DNA of 64,000 nucleotides from Amycolatopsis azurea DSM 43854 (GCF_001995215.1 NZ_MUXN01000004.1:208228-272227); one strand, 5' to 3'. Positions 27,559 to 39,745 are shown, counted from the stretch's first letter. Numbers and translations are program-made. Notes: generated by a model from the letters alone, not told the origin.

Positions 27559-29544
27559 ATGCGATCGTCTCTCCGACGAGCCCCACTCAGAACACTCGCC
27601 GTCCTCGCCGCCGTCGCGCTGCTGCCGGGTCTGGTCGCCCAGCCCGCGTCCGCCGCGGCTCCCGCCAAGGGCTGGCCCGCCCCGATCGACGGGTCGACCT
27701 GGGAGAACCAGGACCACATGACGTGGGACGACTACCGCAAGCCGCCCGGCACGAACTGGGCCGATCCCACGCTGAAGCCGACCAAGCGGATGTTCCGGGG
27801 CGCTGTGGTGCTCGCGGACTACCCGGACCAGGAATTCGCCGTCACGCAGGCCACGCATTCGACGGTGTTCGGCAACCCCGGCCCCGCCGCTAGCAACATC
27901 CCCCGCAAGGACGTCGCGAAGTTCTACCAGGACTTCCTCAACAAGCCGCAGGCGATCAACAAGGGCCACACGATCAACGAGTACTGGATGGAGGACTCCG
28001 GCGGCAGGCTGGGCGTCGAACTGACCGCGTTCGGGCCGTACCGCCTGCCCGGCAAGTCCTTCGAGTACGGCATGGAGTTCCAGCCCGACGCCTGTCCGCC
28101 GGGGGCGAACTGCAAGCGCGACCTGCGCGCCGACGCGGGCGCGGCCTGGCGGGCCGACGTCGGTGACGTCTCCAAGCAGTTCGACTTCATCTTCTACCTG
28201 TCGGCAGGTCAGGACGAGAGTGCGACCTGGCAGGAATTCGGCGTCATGAAGTTCGGCGAGAAGGAGAACGTGCCCGACGAATTCGGGCCCGGCGTCGCCG
28301 GAATGCCGAACGCCGCGTCGACCCGCTATGTCCCGTGGACGTCGTGGAAATCCGCGGCGAGCATCTGGCCGAACGCGGTCACCGGTTCCTCGACCCAGGC
28401 GGAAAGCTCGGGCCAGGCGGTTTACGCGCACGAATTCAGCCACATTCTCGGCATCGGCGACAACTACAACAACCCGTTCGGCAACCCACCGTCCCGTACC
28501 TACACCGGACCGTGGGAGATGATGTCGCGCGGCAGCTTCAACGGACCCGGCGGACCGCACACACGCTGGCAGATCCCGGCGACACAGGGCGGCTCGATGG
28601 GCTCGCACCACATGCTGCGCACCAAGATGAAGCTCGACATCATCGACTCCGAAGACGTGCTGAAGCTCGACCGGAAGCAGCTCGCCAAGACCGGCCCGGT
28701 CTCCACGCGGATCACCGCGCGTTCGGTCCTTCCGGGACAGGGCGCTTACAGCGGTATCAACATCGCGCTCACCGGCGGGGACCTTTCGCCGAAATGCGAT
28801 CGGTCCAAGGATCCGTTCTGCGACGGTGGTGGCTACGACAATTACACCGTCGAGGTCGTCGACCGGATGGGCAGCGATTCCTTCGCCCCCGATTCCGGCG
28901 TCATCATCGCGAAGACGAAGAACCAGGACAACGCGCCGTTCGAATGGATCGTCGACGCGAACCCGGCCGACATCGGCATGACCGACTACAAGAAGCCGGA
29001 CGGCACCCCGGTCCCGATCCCGATCGGCGACTACCGCCAGCTCAACGACGCCGCGTTCAAGGCGGGCACCGGTTCGGCGAGCAAGTACGAGTACACCGAC
29101 GAGGCCAACCGGCTGAAGTTCCTGGTCTCGGACATCGAACGCGACCGCAAGGGCGTGCTGTCCTACGTCGTCACGGTGGCCTCTCTCGACGGCGGGGGCT
29201 CGCAGGCTCGCGGCGTCTCGCTGTGGCCGTCGGTGCCCGCGTTCGGCAAGAACGGGCTCGCGACCTGCTCGTTCCCGGTGTTCAACACCGGCAAGGCGAA
29301 CGGGGCGGTGGCGCCGTACGACACCGACACCTACCGCCTGAGCGCGTCCACCACCGCGAAGGGCTGGGAGGTCCGGCTGCCGAACGAGCTGTCGACCGTC
29401 CCGTTCGGCGGGCGGTCTTCGGCGACGGCGCACGCCAAACGGACCGCGGGCGGTGACCACGCCGCGCAGATCAAGCTGACCGCGACGTCGATCGCCGACC
29501 CGGGCAAGACGGCGACGTCGTTCTGCACCGCTTTCGCCTTCTGA
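27559..29544 (+). CDS. secreted M6-family (immune inhibitor A-like) metalloprotease
   Basis: 661 aa from ATG 27559 behind GGGAGGTG. Signal peptide: RRAPLRTLAVLAAVALLPG ending ASAAAP. The zinc motif is HEFSHILGIGDNYNNP (His291, Glu292, His295), the long form seen in M6 peptidases. The region before it (RGAVVLADYPDQEF) is also typical. A C-terminal beta domain (ATCSFPVFNTGK onward) may bind substrate or fold as a pre-peptidase-like domain. Probably degrades extracellular protein. It is inserted between prmC and the Sua5-like gene and flanked on both sides by hairpin repeats. Confidence 0.88.
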   Translation: MRSSLRRAPLRTLAVLAAVALLPGLVAQPASAAAPAKGWPAPIDGSTWENQDHMTWDDYRKPPGTNWADPTLKPTKRMFRGAVVLADYPDQEFAVTQATHSTVFGNPGPAASNIPRKDVAKFYQDFLNKPQAINKGHTINEYWMEDSGGRLGVELTAFGPYRLPGKSFEYGMEFQPDACPPGANCKRDLRADAGAAWRADVGDVSKQFDFIFYLSAGQDESATWQEFGVMKFGEKENVPDEFGPGVAGMPNAASTRYVPWTSWKSAASIWPNAVTGSSTQAESSGQAVYAHEFSHILGIGDNYNNPFGNPPSRTYTGPWEMMSRGSFNGPGGPHTRWQIPATQGGSMGSHHMLRTKMKLDIIDSEDVLKLDRKQLAKTGPVSTRITARSVLPGQGAYSGINIALTGGDLSPKCDRSKDPFCDGGGYDNYTVEVVDRMGSDSFAPDSGVIIAKTKNQDNAPFEWIVDANPADIGMTDYKKPDGTPVPIPIGDYRQLNDAAFKAGTGSASKYEYTDEANRLKFLVSDIERDRKGVLSYVVTVASLDGGGSQARGVSLWPSVPAFGKNGLATCSFPVFNTGKANGAVAPYDTDTYRLSASTTAKGWEVRLPNELSTVPFGGRSSATAHAKRTAGGDHAAQIKLTATSIADPGKTATSFCTAFAF

Positions 29545-29549
29545 CGGTG

Positions 29550-29597
29550 ACCGAAGGGCCCTTCGTCGCATGCCACGCGGCGAAGGGCCCCTTCGGT
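29550..29597. repeat. imperfect hairpin after the M6 protease
   Basis: ACCGAAGGGCCCTTCG (29550-29565) pairs with CGAAGGGCCCCTTCGGT (29581-29597) with one bulged base. It starts 5 bases after the protease stop and has no T-run. Its GAAGGGCCC core is related to the TGAAGGCCCCCTTC family. Confidence 0.75.
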
Positions 29598-29617
29598 GCA
29601 TCGCATGCGGTGGGAGC

Positions 29618-29670
29618 GTTGTGAAAGCCACTTTCGCAACCTTCAACGTTGCGAAAGTGGCTTTCACAAC
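29618..29670. repeat. perfect hairpin, 'GAAAGTGGCTTTC' family
   Basis: 23-base perfect arms (29618-29640, 29648-29670), 7-base loop. The arm GTTGTGAAAGCCACTTTCGC is shared with the hairpin at 16323, 13 kb away. Confidence 0.9.
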
Positions 29671-29722
29671 CTCAGCCTCCGCTGGTCCGCGCTAGGCGCG
29701 GGGCGATCGGGCAGCGCCCGGG

Positions 29723-29777
29723 TGTCGCGAAAGCCACTTTCGGGACACCAGACGTCTCGAAAGTGGCTTTCGCGACA
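29723..29777. repeat. hairpin, 'GAAAGTGGCTTTC' family variant
   Basis: 24-base arms (29723-29746, 29754-29777) with one mismatch. The core CGAAAGCCACTTTCG is kept but the ends are TGTCG/CGACA instead of GTTGTG. A partial GAAGGCCCCTTC word follows at about 29826. The rest of the 318-base gap between the protease and the Sua5-like gene holds nothing else. Confidence 0.85.
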
Positions 29778-29862
29778 TCCCCAAGTCGGCAGGCGGGGCG
29801 CGGGTCGCTTCGCGAAAGGTGCCCTGAAGGCCCCTTCGGCCGCAGGACTACGCTCACCTGCC

Positions 29863-30513
29863 ATGAGCGCGGTGTACGACTGCAGCAAGCATGAATCCCG
29901 GGCCGACGGGCTCGCCGCGGCGGCGAGCGCGGTGCGCTCCAGTCGCCTGGTGGTGCTCCCGACCGACACGGTCTACGGCATCGGCGCGGACGCCTTCGAC
30001 GGCGGCGCCGTCCAGTCGCTCCTGCGGGCCAAGAACCGCGGCCCGGACATGCCGGTCGGCGTCCTGGTCGGCTCCTGGTCCACTGTGGACGGACTCGTGC
30101 TCGGCACGCCGCCGCAGGCCCGCGCGCTCATCGAGGCCTTCTGGCCCGGCGACCTCTCGATCATCCTGCCGCACGCCCCGAGCCTGCAGTGGGATCTGGG
30201 CCAGTCACGCGGAACGGTGATGCTGCGCATGCCGCTGCACCCGGTCGCGCTGGAACTGCTGCGCGACGTCGGCCCGATGGCGGTCTCCAGCGCCAACGTG
30301 TCCGGCCGCCCGCCGGCCACCACCGCGCAGGAAGCGGTCGACCAGCTCGGCGACAGCGTCGCGGTGTACCTCGACGGCGGCTCGTCCGGCGAGCCCGTTC
30401 CGTCCACGATGGTCGATCTCACCGGCGACGACCCGGTCGTCCTGCGGGAGGGCGCGGTCAGCCGTGCCGCCGTCGCGGAAGTACTGGGAGTGCCCGCGGA
30501 GTCACTGGCCTAG
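29863..30513 (+). CDS. L-threonylcarbamoyladenylate synthase (Sua5/YciO/YrdC)
   Basis: 216 aa from ATG 29863; the frame is open upstream through the hairpin repeats, which are not coding. Makes threonylcarbamoyl-AMP for tRNA t6A37. Signatures: VVLPTDTVYGIGADAF, AKNRGPDMPVGVLV, GTVMLRMP and the conserved SSANVSGRPPATT. It lacks the C-terminal Sua5 extension, so it is the YrdC/YwlC short form. Same position as the mycobacterial Sua5 gene between prmC and wecA. Confidence 0.93.
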   Translation: MSAVYDCSKHESRADGLAAAASAVRSSRLVVLPTDTVYGIGADAFDGGAVQSLLRAKNRGPDMPVGVLVGSWSTVDGLVLGTPPQARALIEAFWPGDLSIILPHAPSLQWDLGQSRGTVMLRMPLHPVALELLRDVGPMAVSSANVSGRPPATTAQEAVDQLGDSVAVYLDGGSSGEPVPSTMVDLTGDDPVVLREGAVSRAAVAEVLGVPAESLA

Positions 30514-30600
30514 TCCACGAGTATCAGTACCGTTGGCCGCCGTATCCCCCTAGCGCGGTAGCGTGTTCGAGTGACTTGGACCTCGGCGGCGTAACGCACC

Positions 30601-31752
30601 ATGCCTCCCACGCAAGGCCTCCCGATCCGGGAGTACATCCTCGTCGCCCTCACCGCGGCGGCCGTTACCTTCCTGCTCACCGGAGTGGTGCGCCGGGTCG
30701 CCATCCGGGTCGGCGCGATCGCCAACCCGCGGGCCCGCGACGTCCACGTCACCCCGATCCCGCGGATGGGCGGCATCGGCATCTTCCTCGGCGTGGCCGC
30801 CGCGATGGGGCTCGCGCACCAGCTGCCCGCGCTGAGCCGGGGCTTCGACTTCTCCTTCGACTCGCTGGGCGTGCTGCTCGCCGCGGGCGTGATCTCCCTG
30901 ATCGGCGCGCTCGACGACCGGTTCGAGCTGGACGCCTGGACGAAACTGGCGGGCCAGGTCATGTGCGCCGGGATCCTGGTGATCTTCGGTGTGCAGTGGG
31001 TGTCGTTCTGGGTGCCGTGGGGAGGCGTCGGCGACTCCTTCGGCCAGGTGCTGGTGCTGGACAAGAACCAGGGCGCGCTGCTGACCGTCGTGCTGGTGGT
31101 CGTCATGGTCAACGCGATGAACTTCGTCGACGGCCTGGACGGGCTCGCCGGCGGCCTCGGTTTCATCGCCGCCGCGGCGACGTGCTCGTTCTCGCTCGGT
31201 CTGCTCGACTCGTCGGGCGGCGACGTCGGCGCGTACCCGCCCGCCCTGATCGCCGCCACGCTCGCCGGGGCGTGTCTGGGCTTCCTGCCGTACAACTTCC
31301 AGCCCGCGAAGATCTTCATGGGCGACTCGGGCTCGATGATGATCGGCCTGATGCTGGCCGGGGCGACGACGTCCGCGTCGGGTCGCGTGCCGTACCCGCA
31401 GTTCAGCGGCAAGGACGCGCTCGCGCTGCTGTCGCCGCTCGTCGTCGTCGCCGCGGTCCTGTTCGTTCCGCTGCTCGACCTGATCATGGCGGTCATCCGC
31501 CGCACCCGTCGTGGCGAGAGCCCGTTCGCCGCCGACAAGATGCACCTGCACCACCGCTTGCTGGAGATCGGGCACTCCCAGCGCCGCGCGGTGCTGCTCA
31601 TCTACTTGTGGGCGGGTCTGCTCGCGTTCGGCGCCGTGTCGGTGACGCTGTTCGACGACGCCGCGGTTTTCTGGATCGTCGGATTCGGTTTCCTGCTGGC
31701 GACCCTGGTGTCGATCATCCCGCGGCTGCGGTCGCGGAACCGGACCGCGTGA
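30601..31752 (+). CDS. wecA: polyprenyl-phosphate GlcNAc-1-phosphate transferase
   Basis: 383 aa from ATG 30601. About eleven membrane helices. The MraY/WecA signatures are present: ANPRARDVHVTPIPRMGG, NAMNFVDGLDGLAGG (Asp pair for Mg), FMGDSGSMMIG, and the cytoplasmic His motif KMHLHHRLLEIGHSQR. It starts the lipid-linked glycan that joins arabinogalactan to peptidoglycan in mycolata-like cell walls. Sits directly before the ATP synthase cluster, as in Mycobacterium. Confidence 0.93.
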   Translation: MPPTQGLPIREYILVALTAAAVTFLLTGVVRRVAIRVGAIANPRARDVHVTPIPRMGGIGIFLGVAAAMGLAHQLPALSRGFDFSFDSLGVLLAAGVISLIGALDDRFELDAWTKLAGQVMCAGILVIFGVQWVSFWVPWGGVGDSFGQVLVLDKNQGALLTVVLVVVMVNAMNFVDGLDGLAGGLGFIAAAATCSFSLGLLDSSGGDVGAYPPALIAATLAGACLGFLPYNFQPAKIFMGDSGSMMIGLMLAGATTSASGRVPYPQFSGKDALALLSPLVVVAAVLFVPLLDLIMAVIRRTRRGESPFAADKMHLHHRLLEIGHSQRRAVLLIYLWAGLLAFGAVSVTLFDDAAVFWIVGFGFLLATLVSIIPRLRSRNRTA

Positions 31753-31809
31753 ACGGACTCGATCCGTACGCGCCTACACTGGCTGGTTGAGACGACCAGG
31801 GAGCTTTCT

Positions 31810-32265
31810 GTGAGCGAGACCGAAAAGACCGTCGAGGCGGAGGAGAACCCCCACGCCAAGGTGGTCCTGCAAGCGGCCAACGCGATGATGAAGGCTTCGC
31901 TGAAGCTGGTCCCGCCGGCGGTGCTGATCTGCATCGTGGTCTTCACCATCCTCAAAGGACAGCCGGGCCTGCTCGGCTCGCTCATCGGTGGCGTACTCGC
32001 CCTCGTGTCCGCCGTCGCGACGCTGGGCCTCATGCGCTTCAGCGCGGGCATGGACCCGATGTTCGTGATGGTGATCGCTCTCGGTGGTTACGTGCTCAAG
32101 CTCATCCTCCTTTTCGCCGCGCTGAGCGTGCTTCGAGGAGTGGACTCGATCCACCCGGTCGCCTTGGGCGTCACCATGATCGTCGCGATCCTCGTGGCCG
32201 CCGCGGTGGAGTTCGCGGCCTTCCGCAAGACCAAGATCCCGACGATCATCCCCGCTTCCCGCTGA
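31810..32265 (+). CDS. AtpI-like membrane protein
   Basis: 151 aa from GTG 31810. Four membrane helices, the last running to KIPTIIPASR. It occupies the place of AtpI before atpB, and matches the actinobacterial family seen there rather than E. coli AtpI. Such proteins help assemble the c-ring or supply Mg; here the role is inferred from position. Confidence 0.8.
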   Translation: MSETEKTVEAEENPHAKVVLQAANAMMKASLKLVPPAVLICIVVFTILKGQPGLLGSLIGGVLALVSAVATLGLMRFSAGMDPMFVMVIALGGYVLKLILLFAALSVLRGVDSIHPVALGVTMIVAILVAAAVEFAAFRKTKIPTIIPASR

Positions 32266-32644
32266 TTTCGGGACTCAGGTCCTGACCTGGGACAGGACCT
32301 AGGTCCTCGGCCGATCAGGGGCAATGTAGTACGCCTGTACGGCGCGTCGGAACCTGCTGATATGGTCCGCGTATGGGCGGCGGCCTCGGCTGCCGGCTCC
32401 TGATGACGAACCCCGAACAGCAGTGTGGCGACGGTGTTGAATCGTCCCTCATTACCCGCTGGTAGGCGTCTGTCTCCCGGGAGCACTGCATCGAGAATCC
32501 TCGTGTGCGGAACGTGAACCCGTGTTCAGCACATCGTGGGGTGGCCGCCTCCGACGGCCCGATACGTGTCGGGTACGTTAAGTCCAGATCGTGACGATTC
32601 CCCCGGCGGAGTGAACGCCGGCCGGGAGAACCGGAAGGAGCCCA
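32266..32644 (+). promoter_or_regulatory. 379-base region upstream of the atp operon
   Basis: No gene. It begins with a short hairpin AGGTCCTG-N8-CAGGACCT (32277-32300) without T-run, 12 bases after the AtpI-like stop. Possible -10 words (TACGTT at 32574-32579) exist but none has a convincing -35. The main ATP synthase promoter is likely in here. Confidence 0.45.
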
Positions 32645-33439
32645 GTGGGCGCGCTGGTACTAGCCGAGGGTGCGGAGTTCGCGCCGCCTGGTGTCAAAGA
32701 CTTCAACCTGCCGCCGTTGTTCGGTTCCGGCTGGTTTGCTTTCACCAAGCCGATGCTGCTGGTGGTCATCTCCCTGATCATCATCATCACCTACTTCATG
32801 GTGACGTCTCGCCGGTTGAAGGTCGTCCCGGGCAAGGGACAGTTCATCGCCGAAAGCATCTACAACTTCGGCCGCAACAACATCGCGCGTGAGCAGATCG
32901 GTTCGGCCGACTTCAAGCCGTTCATTCCGCTGATCCTGGGTCTGTTCAGCTTCGTGCTGGTGAACAACCTGTTCGGGATCATCCCGTTCTTCCAGTTCCC
33001 CACGATGGCGCGAATCGGTTTCCCGGTCGCCCTCGCGTTCCTTGTCGTTTACCCGGTGTACCACTACGTCGGGTTCAAGCGCCACGGTTTCAAGGGTTAC
33101 CTGAAGAAGGAACTGGCGCCGGCCGGTATTCCCGGGTTCGTTCTGCCGCTGTACTCCACCATCGAGTTCGCGCAGAAGTTCTTCATCGCGCCGGCCACGC
33201 TGGCGATCCGGGTGTTCGCCGCGATGTTCGCCGGTCACCTCATCATCATGGTCTTCACGCTCGGTGGCAGCTTCCTGCTGACCGAGGGCGAAGGTCTCGT
33301 GAAGGTCGCTTCGCCGGTGGCGTTCCTGTTCGCCATCGCGATGACTTTCCTGGAGGCATTCATCCAGGTCCTGCAGGCATTCATTTTCGCACTGCTGTCC
33401 GCAGGCTACATCGGCGCCGCGCTGGCGTCGGAGCACTGA
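32645..33439 (+). CDS. atpB: ATP synthase subunit a
   Basis: 264 aa from GTG 32645 with GGAAGGAG upstream. Fo stator subunit that forms the proton half-channels. The essential Arg is in PATLAIRVFAAMFAGH (about 189), and the C-terminal helix has EAFIQVLQAFIFALL. First gene of atpBEFHAGDC. Confidence 0.97.
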   Translation: MGALVLAEGAEFAPPGVKDFNLPPLFGSGWFAFTKPMLLVVISLIIIITYFMVTSRRLKVVPGKGQFIAESIYNFGRNNIAREQIGSADFKPFIPLILGLFSFVLVNNLFGIIPFFQFPTMARIGFPVALAFLVVYPVYHYVGFKRHGFKGYLKKELAPAGIPGFVLPLYSTIEFAQKFFIAPATLAIRVFAAMFAGHLIIMVFTLGGSFLLTEGEGLVKVASPVAFLFAIAMTFLEAFIQVLQAFIFALLSAGYIGAALASEH

Positions 33440-33501
33440 GAGAACACCAAAAGCCCCCGATCCGCGTGAGTCGCGCGGACCGAGTTTGAAGGGAAACGCA
33501 C

Positions 33502-33756
33502 GTGAGCAACATCGTTCTTGCGCAGCAGGCTGCCGAGGCCGTCAGCATCAACAAGGGTCTCGCCGCCATCGGTTACGGCCTCGGCGCGATCGGCCCCGGT
33601 ATCGGTGTGGGTCTCATCTTCGCCGCCGTCATCAACGGCACCGCCCGTCAGCCGGAGGCGCAGGGCAAGCTGCAGAGCATCGCCTTCTCGACCTTCGTTC
33701 TGACCGAGGTTCTGGCGCTGATCGGTATCGTCATTTACTTCCTCGCCTCCGCCTAG
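33502..33756 (+). CDS. atpE: ATP synthase subunit c
   Basis: 84 aa from GTG 33502 with GAAGGGAAA upstream. Two-helix ring subunit: glycine-rich first helix ([12 protein letters not shown]), polar loop ARQPEA, proton-binding Glu69 in [10 protein letters not shown]. This is the subunit targeted by diarylquinolines in mycobacteria. A 62-base gap precedes it, without an evident terminator. Confidence 0.97.
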   Translation: MSNIVLAQQAAEAVSINKGLAAIGYGLGAIGPGIGVGLIFAAVINGTARQPEAQGKLQSIAFSTFVLTEVLALIGIVIYFLASA

Positions 33757-33789
33757 GGCTGAGTTCCGCTCATCGCTTAAGGAGACGTT

Positions 33790-34347
33790 GTGCTGAAGAC
33801 CGAATTGGTGTTGGCGTCCGAAGAGGTGCCCAACCCGATCGTGCCGCACATTCCCGAGCTCATCCTCGGTTTCATCGCCTTCCTTCTGCTGCTGTTCGTT
33901 CTGAAGAAGTACGTCGTCCCGCGTTTCGAGGCGACCTACGAAGAGCGGACCAAGCTGATCGAGGGCGGCATCGAGCGGGCCGAGAAGGCGCAGGCCGAAG
34001 CCGAAGAGAACCTTGCGCAGTACAAGGCGCAGCTGGCGGAAGCCCGTTCCGAGGCCGCGAAGATCCGCGACGACGCCCGGCTCGAAGCCGAGCAGATCAA
34101 GGCGGAGCTGCGGGCCGAGGCGGAGTCCGAGTCCCAGCGCATCGTCGCCCAGGGCCAGGCTCAGCTGCAGGCCCAGAAGGCGCAGATCATCGCCGAGCTG
34201 CGCGCCGAACTCGGCCGTAACTCCATCGAGCTGGCCAGCCGCATCGTCGGCGAGTCGCTCGCGGACGACGCGCGCCGTCACGGCACCGTGGACCGGTTCC
34301 TTGCCGAGCTGGAGACCGCGGGTGCCTCCAACGGAGCGGGAAAGTAG
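33790..34347 (+). CDS. atpF: ATP synthase subunit b
   Basis: 185 aa from GTG 33790 behind AAGGAGA. One membrane helix (IPELILGFIAFLLLLFVL) then a long charged coiled coil (residues ~50-150). Peripheral stalk linking Fo to F1. Unlike Mycobacterium, no b-delta fusion is seen: b and delta are separate genes. Confidence 0.95.
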   Translation: MLKTELVLASEEVPNPIVPHIPELILGFIAFLLLLFVLKKYVVPRFEATYEERTKLIEGGIERAEKAQAEAEENLAQYKAQLAEARSEAAKIRDDARLEAEQIKAELRAEAESESQRIVAQGQAQLQAQKAQIIAELRAELGRNSIELASRIVGESLADDARRHGTVDRFLAELETAGASNGAGK

Positions 34348-34353
34348 ACCAGA

Positions 34354-35175
34354 ATGACGCTGCATGCTGCGAGCCGTGAAGCGCTCGACCTCGCCGAGAA
34401 TCGTCTCGGCGAGGTTCTGGCCGCCGCGGGTACGGACCCGGCGACGGTCGGCGACGAGTTGCTTTCGGTCGTCGCCCTGCTGGACCGGGAGATCGGCCTG
34501 CGCCGGGCCGTCGCCGACGGTTCGTCCTCGCCCGAAGCCCGGATCGGCCTCGCCCGCGGGATCCTCGCGGGCAAGGTTTCCGAACCGGCCCTGCAGGTGC
34601 TCGACTCCGTGGCGGGCAGCCGCTGGTCGAGCCCGCGCGAACTGACCGACGGGCTCGAGGCCCTCGGCCGCTCGGCGCTGCTCACCAGTGCGGAGAAGTC
34701 CGGGAACATCGACGCTGTCGAAGACCAGCTGTTCCGGGTCACTCGTATCGTTGCGGGGGCCCCGGAGCTCGAACGGGCACTGTCGGACCTGGCCGCCCCC
34801 GCCGAGGCGAAGCGGACGCTGGTCCGCAACCTGTTCGCCGACAAGGTGGACGTGGTCACCGAGACCCTCGTCGAGCAGGTCGTCCTGCGCGCCAAGGGCC
34901 GCGGGGTCGCCAACGCCCTCGAGCGGCTGGTCCAGCTGGCCGCGGAACGCCGTGAACGCTCGGTCGCCCAGGTGACCAGCGCGAGCGCGCTGTCCGACGA
35001 GCAGCAGGCTCGGCTGAGCGAGAAGCTCAACGCCCTTTACGGGCGGCAGCTCGCGCTGCACGTCGAAGTGGACCCCAAGCTCGGCGGCGGACTCGTGGTC
35101 CGCGTCGGCGACGAGGTCATCGACGGCAGCACCGCGGGGCGCATCGACGCCCTGCGTCGCCGGCTGGCTAGCTGA
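34354..35175 (+). CDS. atpH: ATP synthase subunit delta
   Basis: 273 aa from ATG 34354, 6 bases after atpF. It is longer than the ~180-residue enterobacterial form; the extra N-terminal part is the length typical of actinobacteria. C-terminal signature [21 protein letters not shown] is clear. Connects the peripheral stalk to the alpha3-beta3 head. Confidence 0.95.
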   Translation: MTLHAASREALDLAENRLGEVLAAAGTDPATVGDELLSVVALLDREIGLRRAVADGSSSPEARIGLARGILAGKVSEPALQVLDSVAGSRWSSPRELTDGLEALGRSALLTSAEKSGNIDAVEDQLFRVTRIVAGAPELERALSDLAAPAEAKRTLVRNLFADKVDVVTETLVEQVVLRAKGRGVANALERLVQLAAERRERSVAQVTSASALSDEQQARLSEKLNALYGRQLALHVEVDPKLGGGLVVRVGDEVIDGSTAGRIDALRRRLAS

Positions 35176-35228
35176 CCCACAACAACGACTTTGCACACTG
35201 GCACGAACGAAGCGAGAGCGGGATTGAA

Positions 35229-36866
35229 ATGGCGGAGCTGACGATCTCCTCGGATGAGATCCGTAGCGCGATCGAGAACTACGTCTCGAGTTACGCCCCG
35301 GACGTGAGCCGGGAAGAGGTTGGCGTCGTCATCGACGCCGGTGACGGTATCGCTCACGTCGAGGGCCTTCCCTCGGCGATGGCCAACGAGCTGCTCGAGT
35401 TCCCCGGCGGGGTCCTCGGCGTCGCACTGAACCTGGACGCGCGCTCCATCGGTGCCGCGATCCTCGGTGACTTCGAGACCGTCGTCGAAGGCCAGCAGGT
35501 CAAGCGGACCGGTCAGGTCCTCTCGGTTCCGGTCGGCGAGGGCTACCTCGGCCGCGTCGTGAACCCGCTGGGCGCCCCGATCGACGGCCTCGGCGAGATC
35601 GAGACCACCGAGCGTCGCCCGCTGGAGGTCAAGGCCGCTTCGGTGGTCGAGCGCCAGCCGGTGGCCGAGCCGCTGCAGACCGGTATCACCGCGATCGACG
35701 CGATGACCCCGATCGGCCGTGGCCAGCGCCAGCTGATCATCGGTGACCGCAAGACCGGCAAGACCGCGGTCGCGGTGGACACGATCATCAACCAGAAGGC
35801 CAACTGGGAGACCGGCGACCCGAAGAAGCAGGTTCGCTGCATCTACGTCGCGGTCGGCCAGAAGGGCTCCACGATCGCCGCGGTGAAGAAGTCCCTCGAG
35901 GACGCCGGCGCGATGGAGTACACCACCATCGTCGCGGCCCCCGCGTCGGACTCCGCCGGCTTCAAGTGGATCGCGCCGTACACCGGCTCGGCCATCGGCC
36001 AGCACTGGATGTACGAGGGCAAGCACGTCCTCATCGTGTTCGACGACCTGACCAAGCAGGCCGACGCCTACCGCGCGATCTCGCTGCTGCTGCGTCGCCC
36101 GCCGGGCCGTGAAGCCTTCCCCGGCGACGTCTTCTACTTGCACTCCCGTCTCCTCGAGCGTTGCGCGAAGCTCTCGGACGAGCTGGGCGCGGGCTCGCTG
36201 ACCGGTCTCCCGATCATCGAGACCAAGGCGAACGACGTGTCGGCGTACATCCCGACCAACGTCATCTCGATCACCGACGGTCAGTGCTTCTTCCAGTCGG
36301 ACCTGTTCAACGCCGGTCAGCGCCCGGCCATCGACGTGGGTATCTCGGTTTCCCGCGTGGGTGGTGCCGCGCAGGTCAAGGCGATGAAGGACGTTTCGGG
36401 TTCGCTCCGTATCGACCTGTCGCAGTACCGCGAGCTGGAGGCCTTCGCGGCCTTCGCCTCGGACCTCGACGACGCGTCGAAGGCGCAGCTCGAGCGTGGT
36501 GCCCGCCTGTACGAGGTGCTCAAGCAGCCGCAGTACTCCCCGCTCCCGGTCGAGGAGCAGGTCGTCACGGTGTACCTCGGCACGAACGGTCACTTCGACA
36601 CGGTTCCGACCGAGGACGTGCGCCGCTTCCGCGACGAGTTCGTCGACTCCGCGCGTCGCAAGCACGGAGAGCTCCTCAAGGACATCCGCGAGTCGGGCAA
36701 GTTCTCCAAGGAGACCGCTTCCGGGCTGGTCGACGCGGTGAACGAGTTCAAGAAGGAGTTCACCACCTCCGAGGGCAAGAGCCTGGTCGAGGTCTCCGAC
36801 GCGATGGACGCCGAGAAGGTCGGGCAGGAGACCGTCAAGGTCAACAAGCCCGCGCCGAAGAAGTGA
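35229..36866 (+). CDS. atpA: ATP synthase subunit alpha
   Basis: 545 aa from ATG 35229. Non-catalytic nucleotide-binding subunit: P-loop GDRKTGKT (172-179), [15 protein letters not shown] and [16 protein letters not shown] signatures. A C-terminal extension of about 35 residues ([17 protein letters not shown] onward) resembles the mycobacterial alpha tail that limits ATP hydrolysis; that role here is inference. Confidence 0.97.
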   Translation: MAELTISSDEIRSAIENYVSSYAPDVSREEVGVVIDAGDGIAHVEGLPSAMANELLEFPGGVLGVALNLDARSIGAAILGDFETVVEGQQVKRTGQVLSVPVGEGYLGRVVNPLGAPIDGLGEIETTERRPLEVKAASVVERQPVAEPLQTGITAIDAMTPIGRGQRQLIIGDRKTGKTAVAVDTIINQKANWETGDPKKQVRCIYVAVGQKGSTIAAVKKSLEDAGAMEYTTIVAAPASDSAGFKWIAPYTGSAIGQHWMYEGKHVLIVFDDLTKQADAYRAISLLLRRPPGREAFPGDVFYLHSRLLERCAKLSDELGAGSLTGLPIIETKANDVSAYIPTNVISITDGQCFFQSDLFNAGQRPAIDVGISVSRVGGAAQVKAMKDVSGSLRIDLSQYRELEAFAAFASDLDDASKAQLERGARLYEVLKQPQYSPLPVEEQVVTVYLGTNGHFDTVPTEDVRRFRDEFVDSARRKHGELLKDIRESGKFSKETASGLVDAVNEFKKEFTTSEGKSLVEVSDAMDAEKVGQETVKVNKPAPKK

Positions 36867-36877
36867 GCTGGTAGTCC

Positions 36878-39240
<2,363 letters not shown>

Positions 39241-39252
39241 TGTTCCGATGAG

Positions 39253-39291
39253 CGGCGGGATCAGTGTCTACTGTGGACGCTGGTCCCGTCG
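39253..39291 (+). other. hairpin between atpD and atpC
   Basis: CGGCGGGATCA (39253-39263) pairs with TGGTCCCGTCG (39281-39291) over 11 bp, including two G-U pairs, with a 17-base loop. No T-run. It could lower read-through into atpC or stabilise the upstream message. Confidence 0.55.
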
Positions 39292-39354
39292 TTCGCATAC
39301 AGGAACCGTTGACTATTACACTCGGTGCCAGCACCTGAGGTGAAGGGAAGCTAC

Positions 39355-39720
39355 GTGGCTGAGATTTCTGTCGAGCTGGTAGCCGTCGAGCGCCGTCTCT
39401 GGTCCGGTACCGCCACGTTCGTGGTGGCTCAGACCACCGAGGGCGAGATCGGCATCATGGCCGGTCACGAGCCGGTTCTCGGCCAGCTCGTCGAGGGTGG
39501 CGTCGTGAAGGTGACGACCACGGACGGCGAGATCGTGACCGCCGCGGTGCACGGCGGTTTCCTGTCGGTCACCGCGACCGGCGTGAGCATCCTCGCCGAG
39601 AGCGCCGAGCTTTCGGACGAGATCGACGTCGACGCGGCCAAGAAGGCGCTCGGCGGCGAAGACGAGCAAGAGCGGGCTAGGGCGTCAGCCCAGCTTCGCG
39701 CGGCCGGTCAGTCGGTCTGA
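39355..39720 (+). CDS. atpC: ATP synthase subunit epsilon
   Basis: 121 aa from GTG 39355, with GAAGGGAAG upstream; the frame is open back to 39325 without a better start. Beta-sandwich domain ([31 protein letters not shown]) and a short C-terminal helical part ([19 protein letters not shown]), as in mycobacterial epsilon. Confidence 0.95.
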   Translation: MAEISVELVAVERRLWSGTATFVVAQTTEGEIGIMAGHEPVLGQLVEGGVVKVTTTDGEIVTAAVHGGFLSVTATGVSILAESAELSDEIDVDAAKKALGGEDEQERARASAQLRAAGQSV

Positions 39721-39745
39721 CCGGGCGACGGGCAGGGGCCGGGCC

